This document shows, in pieces, positions 1-8,203 of a DNA stretch of 64,000 nucleotides. Made by a program: the position numbers and the translations under genes. The notes under the pieces were generated by a model. That model saw only the letters and a program-made list of their open reading frames with translations, searched no databases and was not told where the DNA came from. The DNA comes from Variovorax paradoxus EPS. GTDB taxonomy: Bacteria; Pseudomonadota; Gammaproteobacteria; Burkholderiales; Burkholderiaceae_C. The DNA lies in assembly GCF_000184745.1 (NCBI RefSeq), contig NC_014931.1:1178001-1242000 (forward strand). The letters run 5' to 3'. Each line of letters starts with the position of its first letter. Position 1 is the first letter of the stretch.

Positions 1-990
1 CACCAGCGGCGCCGCATCGAGCTCGCTGCTGCGATGCACATTGCCGTGCTCGCGCGCGACCACCTCGGCCAGTTCGCGGATCTCGACTGGCACGCGCCAG
101 CGGTCGCACACCGCATGCAGCAGGTCGACGCTGCGCTTCTCGTGGCCGATGTGGCGCGGCAGCACATCCGCGGGCGTGGTGCCCTTGCCCAGGTCGTGCA
201 TCAGGCAGGCAAAGCGCACCGGCAAGCTGGCCGAGAGCCGCGCGCTGGTGTCGATGACCATCATCAGGTGCACGCCGGTGTCGATCTCGGGGTGGTGCGC
301 CTCGGGCTGCGGCACGCCCCAGAGGCGGTCGACCTCGGGCAGCAGCACGGCGAGGGCGCCGCATTCGCGCAGCACTTGGAACATGCGGGAGGGGCGCGCT
401 TCCATGAGACCGCGCGCGAGCTCCTGCCAGACGCGCTCGGGCACCAGCGCATCGGCCTCGCCGGCCCGGACCATCTCGCGCATCAGCGCCATGGTTTCCG
501 GGGCGACCGAGAAATCGTCGAAGCGCGCGGCAAAGCGCGCCAGCCGCAGGATGCGCACCGGGTCTTCGCGGAAGGCGTCGGTCACGTGGCGCAGCACCTT
601 GTCTCGCAGGTCGCGCTGGCCGTGGAAGGGGTCGGCGAGGTGATCGGGGTCGGGCTCGAATTGGCCGTCGGCGCTCACCAGTTCGGCCGGCAGCGCGATG
701 GCGTTGATGGTCAGGTCGCGGCGGGCGAGGTCTTGCTCCAGCGTCACGTCGGGCGCGGTGTGGACGGTGAAGCCGCGGTAGCCGGGCGCGCTCTTGCGCT
801 CGGTGCGGGCGAGGGCGTATTCCTCGCGCGTCTTCGGATGCAGGAACACCGGAAAGTCGCGCCCCACGGGCAGGTAGCCGCGCCGGGTCATGTCTTCGGG
901 CGTGGCGCCGACGACCAGCCAGTCATGGTCGGACACCGGCCGCCCGAGCACCCGGTCGCGGACGGCGCCGCCGACGAGAAAGATTTTCAT
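1..990 (-). CDS. cca: CCA-adding enzyme (multifunctional CCA protein), partial
   Basis: Adds or repairs the 3' CCA of tRNAs; the long bacterial form also carries an HD phosphohydrolase domain. The reverse-strand reading opens [12 protein letters not shown], the class II nucleotidyltransferase GG motif, followed by SDHDWLVVG with the metal-binding acidic residues, then [10 protein letters not shown] and [12 protein letters not shown], all diagnostic. Further on, [13 protein letters not shown] is the HD-type motif, so this is the long multifunctional form. 330 codons are present and the frame is still open at base 1; the family usually has about 410 residues, so roughly the last 80 are outside the window. 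The gene is divergent from ompW. The identification is secure. Confidence 0.95.
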   Translation of the reverse strand, partial: MKIFLVGGAVRDRVLGRPVSDHDWLVVGATPEDMTRRGYLPVGRDFPVFLHPKTREEYALARTERKSAPGYRGFTVHTAPDVTLEQDLARRDLTINAIALPAELVSADGQFEPDPDHLADPFHGQRDLRDKVLRHVTDAFREDPVRILRLARFAARFDDFSVAPETMALMREMVRAGEADALVPERVWQELARGLMEARPSRMFQVLRECGALAVLLPEVDRLWGVPQPEAHHPEIDTGVHLMMVIDTSARLSASLPVRFACLMHDLGKGTTPADVLPRHIGHEKRSVDLLHAVCDRWRVPVEIRELAEVVAREHGNVHRSSELDAAPLV

Positions 991-1085
991 GGCCGCAGTG
1001 TAGGGATGAGGAATGCGGGAGATGGCGAATGGGGCGGCGAATGAGGTGGGAGTTAGGGATAGGGATACCCCGCACCCACTAAATA

Positions 1086-1133
1086 GAACGAGCGTTCGAT
1101 AATTTCGAATTGCAAACAGAACGAACGTTCGTT
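1086..1133. promoter_or_regulatory. Two palindromic operator-like sites upstream of ompW
   Basis: AACGAACGTTCGTT at 1120-1133 is a perfect 14-base palindrome. GAACGAGCGTTC at 1086-1097 is an imperfect version of the same site, with centres 35 bases apart. This form is typical of TetR/AcrR-family operators. The sites lie 79-126 bases before the ompW start, in the cca-ompW divergent gap, so they could control either gene. No TetR gene is in the window. The palindromes are seen directly; the regulator family is inferred. Confidence 0.6.
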
Positions 1134-1211
1134 TATTTGTTGGAACGCAGCGCCGACCACGGGCTGGCATCGCGTTCACCGGGATATTTCAACCAAAGGA
1201 GCATTCACATC

Positions 1212-1937
1212 ATGAAGAAAACAATGTTTGCGCTGGCGGCTCTGGGTGCCTTGGCGTCCGGCAGCGCGTTTGCGCAAAACGCCGGCGACTGGGTCGCGGG
1301 GGCAGGCTGGTTCCACCTCGCGCCTCAGGACTCGAGCAAGCCGCTCCAGGTGACGGCGCCGGTGCAGAGCGTGCTGCCGGGTTCGGGCGCCAGCGTCAAG
1401 GACTCGGACACGCTCGGCTTGAGCCTGGCCTACTTCATCGACAGCCACTGGGCTGTGGAAGGCGTCCTGGGCATTCCGCCGAAGTTCAAGCTCGAGGGCC
1501 AGGGCACGCTGGCCCGGGTGGGCGAACTGGGCGAAGCCCGCCAGTGGAGCCCCACGGTCCTGGTGAAGTACAACTTCAACGAAGGCAACGACGCCTTCCG
1601 TCCGTTCGTGGGCCTGGGCGCCACCTACGTCTGGTACAGCGACGTGAAGCTCACCTCGAACCTGCAGGGCGCACTGGCCAGCCAGTTCCGCCAGTCGCCG
1701 TACTCGGTGAACACCACCGCCAAGCTCGACAGCTCGTTCGCGCCGGTGCTCAATGCCGGTGTCTCCTACCAGCTCGACAAGCACTGGGGCATCGCCTTCT
1801 CGGTGTCGTACATCCCGCTGAAGACCAAGGCCAAGCTGACGACGACGTCGATCACCGGCCTGCCGGTTGCCTGCAGCGAAGCGAGCCTGAAGCTGAACCC
1901 GATCGTCACCTTCCTGTCGGCAACCTACAGGTTCTGA
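1212..1937 (+). CDS. ompW: OmpW-family outer membrane protein
   Basis: Small eight-stranded outer-membrane beta-barrel of the OmpW/AlkL family, usually linked to passage of hydrophobic compounds or to stress response. The 241-residue protein starts MKKTMFALAALG, with a Sec signal peptide ending at SAFAQ, then alternating barrel strands such as VAGAGWFHLAPQD and FRPFVGLGATYVWYSDV. It ends in YRF, the usual C-terminal aromatic signal for barrel assembly. The ATG at 1212 is chosen because an AAAGGA ribosome site precedes it by 11 bases and the signal peptide begins there. A longer TTG-started reading from 1110 would run through the operator palindrome and was not used. Confidence 0.9.
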   Translation: MKKTMFALAALGALASGSAFAQNAGDWVAGAGWFHLAPQDSSKPLQVTAPVQSVLPGSGASVKDSDTLGLSLAYFIDSHWAVEGVLGIPPKFKLEGQGTLARVGELGEARQWSPTVLVKYNFNEGNDAFRPFVGLGATYVWYSDVKLTSNLQGALASQFRQSPYSVNTTAKLDSSFAPVLNAGVSYQLDKHWGIAFSVSYIPLKTKAKLTTTSITGLPVACSEASLKLNPIVTFLSATYRF

Positions 1938-1958
1938 TCCCCGCCTGCCGCGCGAGCA

Positions 1959-1985
1959 AGCCCTATCGCGCTGTGCGGTAGGGCT
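1959..1985. terminator. Hairpin between convergent ompW and GST genes
   Basis: AGCCCTATCGC and GCGGTAGGGCT pair over 11 positions (one G-T pair) around a GCTGT loop. The stem lies 22 bases after the ompW stop and includes the last codon of the convergent glutathione transferase gene. There is no clear T-run on either side, so intrinsic termination is only possible; it could equally protect 3' ends. Confidence 0.45.
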
Positions 1986-2646
1986 CTTCGAACTGCAGGA
2001 AATCCTTCTCCGCCAGCGCTTGGTCGATCCAGGCCTTGATGCCCGGCAGCGCCTGCACGCGTTCGATGTAGGCCGAGATGGCCGGCGGCACCGGCAGGCC
2101 ATAGGTCTTGATGCGCGTGCCGATGGGCGCGAAGTACGCGTCGGCGATGGTGAAGTCGCCGAACAGCAGCGGGCCGCCATGGGTGCCGAGCAGGTCGCTC
2201 CACATCTGCACGATGCGGTCGAGGTCGCTGCGCACCTCGGGCTGTTCCTCGAGCAGCCGGGCGCCGACCTCGGGCAGCGACGCCTCGATGTTCATCCCGC
2301 AATGGCCGCGCAGGCCGCCGAAACCCGAGTGCATCTCGGCGCAGATGCTGCGCGCGCGTGCCCGGTCGGCCACAGCCTCGGGCCACAGCTGCTTCTCGGG
2401 AAAGGTCTCGGCCAGGTATTCGGCGATGGCCAGCGTGTCCCACACCACGAGGTCGCCATCGACCAGCACCGGCACCTTGGCCACCGGGTTCAGCGCGGCG
2501 ATGGTGTGCTTGAACTGCGACTCCGCCTCGAAGGAATCGAAGCGCACCATCACCTCGTCGAAAGCGATGCCGGCCTGCTTCATGAGCACCCAGGGGCGCA
2601 TGGACCACGACGAGTAGTTCTTGTTGCCGATGTAGAGCTTGCGCAT
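1963..2646 (-). CDS. Glutathione S-transferase family protein
   Basis: Cytosolic GST-fold protein of 227 residues that would conjugate glutathione or act as a maleylacetoacetate-isomerase-like enzyme; the substrate is unknown. It starts MRKLYIGNKNYSSWSMRPW, a thioredoxin-fold N-terminus with the S-S-W-S-x-R segment typical of the zeta-like/YfcF group, followed by AKVPVLVDGD (the cis-proline loop, V-P) and an all-helical C-terminal domain. The ATG at 2646 is preceded by AAGGAA. An upstream alternative (2679) adds 11 unlikely residues. It stands alone, convergent with ompW. Confidence 0.85.
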   Translation of the reverse strand: MRKLYIGNKNYSSWSMRPWVLMKQAGIAFDEVMVRFDSFEAESQFKHTIAALNPVAKVPVLVDGDLVVWDTLAIAEYLAETFPEKQLWPEAVADRARARSICAEMHSGFGGLRGHCGMNIEASLPEVGARLLEEQPEVRSDLDRIVQMWSDLLGTHGGPLLFGDFTIADAYFAPIGTRIKTYGLPVPPAISAYIERVQALPGIKAWIDQALAEKDFLQFEEPYRTAR

Positions 2647-2744
2647 GAGGGTTCCTTCGGTTCGATTCGGTGAGGGCAAAGCCTTCGATGCTAGCCGCGC
2701 GGCGCGCCGCCATTGATGCCGAACGCGGCGCGAATTGATGCCTG

Positions 2745-3290
2745 TCAGCGGTCGCGGGGCTTGTCGTCCGGCGAGGCGATCACGCGCTGTGCGTCGTCTT
2801 TCGCGATGGTGCGCTCGAGCAGGCTCACCAGCCGCGGCACCAGCGACAGCACGGCCAGCGCCAGCAGCGCGCTCAGCAGGGCGGTGGCTTCGCGGCCGAG
2901 TCCGCAGGCCATGCCGATGGCCGCAGTCATCCAGAGCCCGGCGGCGGTGGTGAGGCCCTGCACGTGCGATTCGTCCTTGCCCTGCTTGAGGATGGTGCCG
3001 GCGCAGAGAAAACCCACGCCCGCCACCAGCCCCTGGATCACCCGGCTCATGTCTGCCGGCACGATGCCGGTCTGCTGCGGGATCAGCACGAACATCGCCG
3101 AGCCGATCGCCACCAGCATGTGCGTGCGCACGCCGGCCGCCTTGCCCTGCTGCTCGCGCTCGAAGCCGAGCATGAAGCCGAGCACGCCGGCGAGCGTGAG
3201 GCGAACGACGATGCGGGTGAGTTGCGCGACATCCGTCACGTCCGAGAACTCGGACGCGATGGTGTCGAGCACCTCGTCGTGCCAGCTCAT
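2745..3290 (-). CDS. MgtC/SapB family membrane protein
   Basis: Inner-membrane protein of 181 residues with the MgtC/SapB signature: about four hydrophobic segments, VLGFMLGFEREQQGKAAGVRTH with the conserved G-x-E-R-E and GVRTH elements, then GAGxGFLCAGTIL-type and GLTTAAGLWMTAAIGMACG segments. The family is linked to magnesium limitation and F-ATPase control, but many members have no proven role. The length matches the short SapB form without the C-terminal ACT-like domain. The start codon sits one base after the slt stop (TGA-C-ATG), so the two are almost certainly co-transcribed and perhaps translationally coupled. Confidence 0.85.
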   Translation of the reverse strand: MSWHDEVLDTIASEFSDVTDVAQLTRIVVRLTLAGVLGFMLGFEREQQGKAAGVRTHMLVAIGSAMFVLIPQQTGIVPADMSRVIQGLVAGVGFLCAGTILKQGKDESHVQGLTTAAGLWMTAAIGMACGLGREATALLSALLALAVLSLVPRLVSLLERTIAKDDAQRVIASPDDKPRDR

Positions 3291-3291
3291 G

Positions 3292-5328
3292 TCAGGGCAG
3301 GTCTTTGTTCGGTTCGGGTTCGGCGGCGTCGCGCGGCCCGATGCGGCCCAGCCGCTCCTTCAGCGACTGCGGCCGGCCGCTGATGATCGCCGCGTAGTTG
3401 GTGGTGTTGGCCAGTACCTTCTTCACGTAGTCGCGGGTCTCGCTGAAGGGCACGTTCTCGGCCCAGATCGCTGCGTCGAGCACCGGGCCGTTGCGCCAGT
3501 TGCGCGGCCGGCCGGGGCCGGCGTTGTAGGCGGCGGCGGCCAGCGCCATCGAACCGTCGAAGTCGTCGAGCGCGAGCTTCAGGTAGTTGGTGCCGATGGT
3601 GATGTTGGTCTCGCGGTCGTTGATCTGGCCGGGCGTGAAGTCGGTCATGCCGATCTTGCGGGCCGTCCAGCGCGCGGTGGCGGGCATGACCTGCATGAGG
3701 CCCGAGGCGCCGACGCCCGAGCGGGCGTCCATGATGAAGCGGCTTTCCTGGCGGATGAGGCCGTACACGTAGGCCGGATCGAGGCCGATGTCCTGGCTCT
3801 TGCGCAGCACGGTGTCGTGGAAGGGCATCGGGAAGCGCTGCTCCACGTCGATGGTGCCCTTGGTGCGTTCGCTGGTGTTGATGCAGCGGTCCCACACCTC
3901 GCGCTGGCAGGCGAAGTCGGCCGCGGCGAGCAGGGCGCGGTCGTCCATGCCGCCCTTGTCGTGCAGGTTGGTGGCGTAGTTCCACTCGCGCGTGCCTTCG
4001 GAGCGCAGGCCGATCGCGATCGCGTAGAGGCCACGGTTGAGCGCGACGTTGCTGCGCGCCGCCGCCTTTTCCTCGGGCGTGAGCGGTGCGGGGCGGGTGG
4101 CCGTGACGACGCGCTGGCCCAGCTCTTCGAGCGCGAGCATTTCATAGAAGCCGCGCGTGCCGGCAATGCTGGTGTAGAGCTCGCGGGCCTGGGCGCGGCG
4201 TTCCTCGCTGCGTTCGCTGGCGAGCGCGCGGGCCTTCCAGTAGACCCAGGTGGGATCGAGCTGGGCGGTTTCGCTCATCGCGTTGATGGCGGGCGCCACG
4301 TCCTTCCACTGGCCGGCGCGCAGCGCGGCGCGCACGCGCCAGCCGAGCATGTCGTCCGACAGGTCGCTGTTCTTCGTCACGTTGCCGAAATAGCCCACGG
4401 CCTGCGGCGAGAGCTTGTTGGCCGAGGCGCGGCCGATGGCGCCCCAGAGCCAGTTGCGCTCCTCGGCCGAGAGCATCGGGCCCCACTTGCTGTCGAGCTG
4501 CGAGGCGGCCATGTCGGGGTCGGCAATCGCGACCTTGATGAGCGCGAGCACCACCAGCTCCTTGCGCGACTTGGCCGCGACGAAGGCACGGCCGACGAGG
4601 AACTTGGCCGAGCTGGCGTTGAGCTCCTCGAAGAGCGGCAGCGCATCGGGCGCTGCGATGGTGACGGCGCCGCGCGCGGCCTGCGGGCGGTTGGCCTCGA
4701 TGGCCAGGCGCGCCTTCTTCCACGCGTCGTTGGTTGACATGAGGCGGGCCGCGACCATGCGGTCGGCGGCGGTGAGGCAACCGTCGTCGGCTTCCTTCTG
4801 GCTGAACCAGTTGCGGCGCACTTCGTCGGCCTGGGCCTGGGTGGCGGTGCCCGAGCGCAGCGTGTCGACCAGCACCGCGTAGCAGCGCACCTGCGCGTCG
4901 TCGCCCATGCGGTAGCCGGCAACGTTGGCCGAGAAGCCGTCCCAGTCGCGGCGCTGGCCAAGCAGCAGCAGCCAGTCGTTGCGGAGACGATCTTCCTGAT
5001 AAGTGCCGGGGTAGCGAGCGTAGAAGTCCTGCACTTCGTTCGGCGCGGCTTCCTGCAGGCGGGCCTTCAGTTCCCAGTAAGCGGCCCAGGGTTCGAGCGC
5101 GTGGCCGCGGGCTTGGGGGAGGAGGGCGGTGAGACGGGCCTTGTCGCCGCGCTGGAAGGCCTGCTTCATCTGCACCAGCACGTCGTCGTTGGTGTTGGTG
5201 TTGGTCTGTGCGCTGGCGGGGGGATGAAAGAGCAGTGCAGCGGCAGTCAGTACGAGGGAAAAAGCAACGGCTGGCGTTGCGTTGCGCGGGCGGTTGCGCA
5301 TGGATGCCAAAATGCTTGGGAACTGCAT
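3292..5328 (-). CDS. slt: Soluble lytic murein transglycosylase
   Basis: Periplasmic enzyme that cleaves the MurNAc-GlcNAc bond in peptidoglycan with formation of a 1,6-anhydro ring. 678 residues: signal peptide ending PPASAQ, a long alpha-helical superhelix (about 45-480) of the Slt70 type, then the catalytic SLT domain. Glu528 in LIRQESRF is the catalytic acid, followed by GASGLMQVMPATA, NITIGTNYL and AAYNAGPGR, all hallmark motifs. Met10 (5301) is an alternative start that gives a cleaner signal peptide. The gene diverges from the cyclo-ligase gene only 9 bases away (36 with the alternative start), so the two promoters must overlap or lie in coding DNA. Confidence 0.92.
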   Translation of the reverse strand: MQFPSILASMRNRPRNATPAVAFSLVLTAAALLFHPPASAQTNTNTNDDVLVQMKQAFQRGDKARLTALLPQARGHALEPWAAYWELKARLQEAAPNEVQDFYARYPGTYQEDRLRNDWLLLLGQRRDWDGFSANVAGYRMGDDAQVRCYAVLVDTLRSGTATQAQADEVRRNWFSQKEADDGCLTAADRMVAARLMSTNDAWKKARLAIEANRPQAARGAVTIAAPDALPLFEELNASSAKFLVGRAFVAAKSRKELVVLALIKVAIADPDMAASQLDSKWGPMLSAEERNWLWGAIGRASANKLSPQAVGYFGNVTKNSDLSDDMLGWRVRAALRAGQWKDVAPAINAMSETAQLDPTWVYWKARALASERSEERRAQARELYTSIAGTRGFYEMLALEELGQRVVTATRPAPLTPEEKAAARSNVALNRGLYAIAIGLRSEGTREWNYATNLHDKGGMDDRALLAAADFACQREVWDRCINTSERTKGTIDVEQRFPMPFHDTVLRKSQDIGLDPAYVYGLIRQESRFIMDARSGVGASGLMQVMPATARWTARKIGMTDFTPGQINDRETNITIGTNYLKLALDDFDGSMALAAAAYNAGPGRPRNWRNGPVLDAAIWAENVPFSETRDYVKKVLANTTNYAAIISGRPQSLKERLGRIGPRDAAEPEPNKDLP

Positions 5329-5337
5329 CGGGGGATT

Positions 5338-5955
5338 ATGGACAAGTCAAAGGGAGCCGACACCTCGGCGACGGCGAGTTTTCTGAAGGATCAGTTGCGC
5401 AAGGCATTGATCGAACAACGTCTGGCGATGCCGGACCGGCTGACACGCGCCGACCTGCTGCAGCGCGTCATGCGCATCTGGCTGGTCGGCCGGCCCGACA
5501 CCGTGATCGGCGCCTATTGGCCGATCAAGGGCGAGTTCGATCCGCTGCCCGCGCTGCACCGCTGGAAGGAAGACGGCGAGCTGATGGAAGAGACGCAGCG
5601 CCGCCGCATCGGACTGCCCGTGATCGACAAGGTTCACAAGACCCTCACCTTCCATGCCTGGTATCCGGGCTGCCAGATGGAAGAAGACGCCTACGGCATT
5701 CCCAAGCCCAAGGACACCGAGCTGATCGTGCCGACCCTGCTGTTCGTGCCCTGCGTGGGCTACAGCGCCGGCGGCTACCGGCTGGGCTACGGCGGCGGTT
5801 TCTACGACCGCACGCTGGCGGCGCTGGAGCCGCGGCCGTTCACGGTGGGTCTGGGCTTCACGCACGGCTTCCTAGAGGACTTCGAACCCGAAGCGCACGA
5901 CCTGCCGCTCGACGCCATCCTCAACGACAACGGCGTCGTCTGGCCGATGTCTTGA
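5338..5955 (+). CDS. fthC: 5-formyltetrahydrofolate cyclo-ligase
   Basis: Converts 5-formyl-THF to 5,10-methenyl-THF using ATP in one-carbon metabolism. The 205-residue protein has the family pattern: basic N-terminus with KDQLRKALIEQR, substrate motif YWPIKGEFDPLP, and the strongly conserved C-terminal GYSAGGYRLGYGGGFYDRTLA containing the GGGFYDR ATP/phosphate loop. The ATG at 5338 gives the usual family length; the open frame extends upstream to 5101 but overlaps slt and has no family resemblance there. Confidence 0.92.
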   Translation: MDKSKGADTSATASFLKDQLRKALIEQRLAMPDRLTRADLLQRVMRIWLVGRPDTVIGAYWPIKGEFDPLPALHRWKEDGELMEETQRRRIGLPVIDKVHKTLTFHAWYPGCQMEEDAYGIPKPKDTELIVPTLLFVPCVGYSAGGYRLGYGGGFYDRTLAALEPRPFTVGLGFTHGFLEDFEPEAHDLPLDAILNDNGVVWPMS

Positions 5956-5960
5956 GCCCC

Positions 5961-6010
5961 CCGGCTTTTCACTTCGTGTAACTCCAGCCCCCAAGGGGGA
6001 GGCGCGGCCC
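5961..6010 (+). repeat. Intergenic ACTTCGTGT / CCCCC-GGGGG repeat, copy 1
   Basis: GGCTTTTCACTTCGTGT is followed by a CCCCCAAGGGGG palindrome (5988-5999) in the gap between the convergent cyclo-ligase and LysR genes. A matching unit lies inverted at 7091-7148. The palindrome could form a hairpin and serve as a terminator here. That it is a dispersed family is inferred from the two copies seen. Confidence 0.5.
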
Positions 6011-6030
6011 GGCGGCGGCCGCATTCCCGA

Positions 6031-7014
6031 TCAATCGATGTCGTCGATGGTGTCCGGATCGGGCACCTCGCCGATGGTCCCGCGCGTGGTGTCGGCCTGC
6101 AGCAGCAGCCAGTCCCAGAAGGCCTTGATCTCGGGCCGCAGCGCGTTGCGCGGGCCGGCGATGAGCCAGTAGGACATCGGTGAATCCATGCGGTGCTGCG
6201 GCAGCACCTCGACCAGGTCGCCGTTGGCCAGGCTTTCGGCGATCAGCGAGCTGCGCGCCAGCACCACGCCCTGTCCGGTGAGCGCGGCCTGCACCATCTG
6301 GTAGGCGTAATTGAAATAGAGCCAGCGCTTGGGCTGCGCGCGCTCCAGGCCATTCACTTCGAACCAGCGCCGCCACGTCAGCCATTCGAGGTGCGTGCGA
6401 TGCGCATCGCCGGCCTCGATCAGCGTGAAGCGCGTGATGTCTTCCGGCGTCTTGATCGGCGGGCTGCTCTTGATGAGCCAGGGGCTCGCCACCGGCGTGA
6501 GGTTTTCGCCGAACAGGCGCACGGCGGTGGGCGGCATGGCCTCGCGGGGGCCGTAGCGCAGGGCGATGTCCACGTCGGCCACCTCGAGGTCCACCGCCAC
6601 GTCGCTGGCGTCGATGCGGATGTCGATCTCGGGGTTGTCGCGCTGGAAGGCCTCCAGCCGCGGGATCAGCCACATCGAGGCAAACGACGCAAACGTGGTG
6701 AGCGACACGCTCTTGCGCCCCGCGCTCTGGCGAATCTGGCGCACCGCCATGTCGATGCGCGGCAGCGACTGCTGCACCGAGAGCAGCAACTGCGCTCCGG
6801 CGCTGGTCAGCTCCACCGCCCGCGTGTGGCGCAGGAACAGCGACACGCCCACTTCCTCTTCCAGCGACTGGATCTGGCGGCTGACCGCCGACTGGGTCAG
6901 CGCCATTTCCTCGGCCGCGGCGCGGAAATTCAGGTGCCGGGCGACGGCCTCGAAGGCGCGCAGATGGCCGGCGGAGATCGGGCGGGAGCGCAGGTGGGTT
7001 TGCGAATGTTGCAT
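6031..7014 (-). CDS. LysR-family transcriptional regulator (GcvA-like)
   Basis: DNA-binding regulator, 327 residues. An N-terminal winged helix-turn-helix (about 17-76: HLRAFEAVARHLNFRAAAEEM, TQSAVSRQIQSLEEEVG) is followed by a periplasmic-binding-protein-like effector domain with the GcvA-type segment DVDIALRYGPRE and the typical LARSSLIAESL element. The ATG at 7014 starts at MQHSQTHL, just before the HTH; an upstream ATG (7182) would add 56 residues unlike the family. It is divergent from the DUF2917 gene and an inverted repeat stands between them, suggesting direct control of that gene. Ligand unknown. Confidence 0.88.
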   Translation of the reverse strand: MQHSQTHLRSRPISAGHLRAFEAVARHLNFRAAAEEMALTQSAVSRQIQSLEEEVGVSLFLRHTRAVELTSAGAQLLLSVQQSLPRIDMAVRQIRQSAGRKSVSLTTFASFASMWLIPRLEAFQRDNPEIDIRIDASDVAVDLEVADVDIALRYGPREAMPPTAVRLFGENLTPVASPWLIKSSPPIKTPEDITRFTLIEAGDAHRTHLEWLTWRRWFEVNGLERAQPKRWLYFNYAYQMVQAALTGQGVVLARSSLIAESLANGDLVEVLPQHRMDSPMSYWLIAGPRNALRPEIKAFWDWLLLQADTTRGTIGEVPDPDTIDDID

Positions 7015-7090
7015 GGAGGTGCCTTTGAAAGGCCGGCTGCATCTGCTTGCGCTGTCCCTTCGGGGAACACCGCGGAACCGGCTTTGCCGG

Positions 7091-7148
7091 GCTGCAGGTG
7101 TTGCCCCCGGCGAGGGGGGAGGAGAAGCGACACGAAGTGCGCGAAGCC
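7091..7148 (-). repeat. Intergenic ACTTCGTGT / CCCCC-GGGGG repeat, copy 2 (inverted)
   Basis: Read on the reverse strand this gives GGCTTCGCGCACTTCGTGT, a short spacer and a CCCCCC...GGGGG stem, matching the unit at 5961-6010 in the other orientation. The two copies bracket the LysR gene. It lies in the LysR/DUF2917 divergent gap, between the LysR start and the operator-like inverted repeat. Confidence 0.5.
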
Positions 7149-7165
7149 TGGGGGAGAGCCTTGAT

Positions 7166-7184
7166 TGATGCGAAACCAGCATCA
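7166..7184. promoter_or_regulatory. Putative LysR binding site
   Basis: TGATGC and GCATCA form a perfect 6-base inverted repeat around GAAACCA. This is a dyad containing the T-N11-A arrangement common to LysR-type boxes. It lies 152 bases upstream of the LysR start and 118 bases upstream of DUF2917, so it is well placed to bind the divergent regulator. The repeat is seen directly; the binding is inferred. Confidence 0.55.
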
Positions 7185-7301
7185 GTAGGCTACTTCGTTT
7201 TCATTGGACCCACAACGCCCGGGAAACGATCATTCATTCCCGAACTGCGCCATTGCCTCCGTCCTGTCAATCGCACTTCGGCAAGCCCAAGGAGTTTCAT
7301 C

Positions 7302-7625
7302 ATGTCCACCGCCGTCTGCACCACCCCATCGCTCGCTTCCCTGTCGATCCCCGCCCGTACCGCTGCCGCCGCCGTGCCCCCGGCCGTACGCCGCGGCGCC
7401 TGGCAGATTGCCCCCGGCGAGGCAATGAGCCTGAAGGCGCGTGCGGCCAGCGTCCTGCGCGTCAAGCAGGGCCGGGTATGGATCACGCCCGATGCCACGC
7501 TGGCCAATCCCAGCGAAGACCTGGTGCTCGCACCGGGCGAATCGATGACGGTGGCCGCCGGCCAGCGCATCGTGATGGAAGCATGGGATGGCTACGGTGC
7601 CACCTACACATGGGATCAGGCCTGA
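7302..7625 (+). CDS. DUF2917 domain-containing protein
   Basis: Small protein of 107 residues with the DUF2917 pattern: GAWQIAPGEAMSLKARAASVLRVKQGRVWIT followed by LVLAPGESMTVAAGQRIVMEAW. This is a cupin-like beta-roll with conserved RVKQGRVWIT and a Pro-Gly-Glu turn. No enzymatic residues are evident and no signal peptide is visible. AAGGAG precedes the ATG by 7 bases. In betaproteobacteria such genes are commonly paired with a divergent LysR gene, as here. Function unknown. Confidence 0.85.
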   Translation: MSTAVCTTPSLASLSIPARTAAAAVPPAVRRGAWQIAPGEAMSLKARAASVLRVKQGRVWITPDATLANPSEDLVLAPGESMTVAAGQRIVMEAWDGYGATYTWDQA

Positions 7626-7650
7626 ACGGTCACCGGTTCCATGGACGCAC

Positions 7651-7680
7651 AAAGGCGGCTTCGGCCGCCTTTTTCTTTTT
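7651..7680 (+). terminator. Intrinsic terminator after DUF2917 gene
   Basis: GGCGGC-TTCG-GCCGCC forms a compact hairpin followed by TTTTTCTTTTT. It is 26 bases after the DUF2917 stop. A near copy follows at once, so termination is doubled. Confidence 0.85.
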
Positions 7681-7682
7681 GT

Positions 7683-7710
7683 CGGCGGCTTCGAGCGCCT
7701 TTTTCTTTTT
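7683..7710 (+). terminator. Second, near-duplicate terminator hairpin
   Basis: CGGCGGCTTCGAGCGCC followed by TTTTTCTTTTT nearly repeats the preceding terminator, with a weaker stem (GGCG/CGCC). It reaches the final base of the convergent BLUF gene. Probably a local tandem duplication of the terminator. Confidence 0.6.
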
Positions 7711-8114
7711 CAGCCGCTGATGTCGAAGCTGGAGCGCAGCGCCAGGAAATGCTTGAACGCGGCTTCCCCTTCCAGGGCGTGCACGCCGGCCATCAGATCA
7801 GGGCCTTCGCTCTCGGCCAGGCCCAGGCCGAAGCCGCTGTAGCGGCGCGATTCCAACTGGCCCTCGTGGACCAGCCGCACCTCGGTGTGCCGGAGGTCTC
7901 GTTCGATGCTCCGCATCAATGCCTTCACCGCATCGCGCGGGCCCTCCAGGTGCTGGCAGAAACGCATGCCGTCGAAGACCAAGAGGCCGGTGATCTTTCG
8001 CTGGGCATTGCGGGCCCGTGCCTGGCCGACGATGGTGCCCACGGCATTGGGGGGCAGGTCTTGCGCGAGTACGCTGCAATAGAAAATTTCGTGGAGCGGC
8101 TGTTCGTCTGTCAT
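7710..8114 (-). CDS. BLUF-domain blue-light sensor protein
   Basis: Single-domain flavin (FAD) photoreceptor of 134 residues. Tyr12, Asn36 and Gln54 have exactly the spacing (24 and 18) of the Tyr-Asn-Gln triad that rearranges hydrogen bonds on blue light in AppA/PixD-type BLUF domains. The surrounding motifs ITGLLVFDG and FCQHLEGP are canonical. There is no GGDEF/EAL or other output domain, so signalling would be through protein-protein contact. It is divergent from a Crp/Fnr regulator 89 bases away. The ATG at 8114 gives a standard N-terminus (LHEIFYCS). Confidence 0.92.
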   Translation of the reverse strand: MTDEQPLHEIFYCSVLAQDLPPNAVGTIVGQARARNAQRKITGLLVFDGMRFCQHLEGPRDAVKALMRSIERDLRHTEVRLVHEGQLESRRYSGFGLGLAESEGPDLMAGVHALEGEAAFKHFLALRSSFDISG

Positions 8115-8203
8115 GCGTCTTGGAAGAAAACGCTGCGGAGTCTAGACAGCGGCGACGGCCGGCGAAATGTAAAAAGACACAGCGCAAAAGCCTATAGTGC
8201 CGC

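Noticed and set aside
1110..1211. Upstream TTG extension of ompW
   Set aside because: It translates through the AACGAACGTTCGTT operator and places a signal peptide internally; the ATG at 1212 has a good ribosome site.
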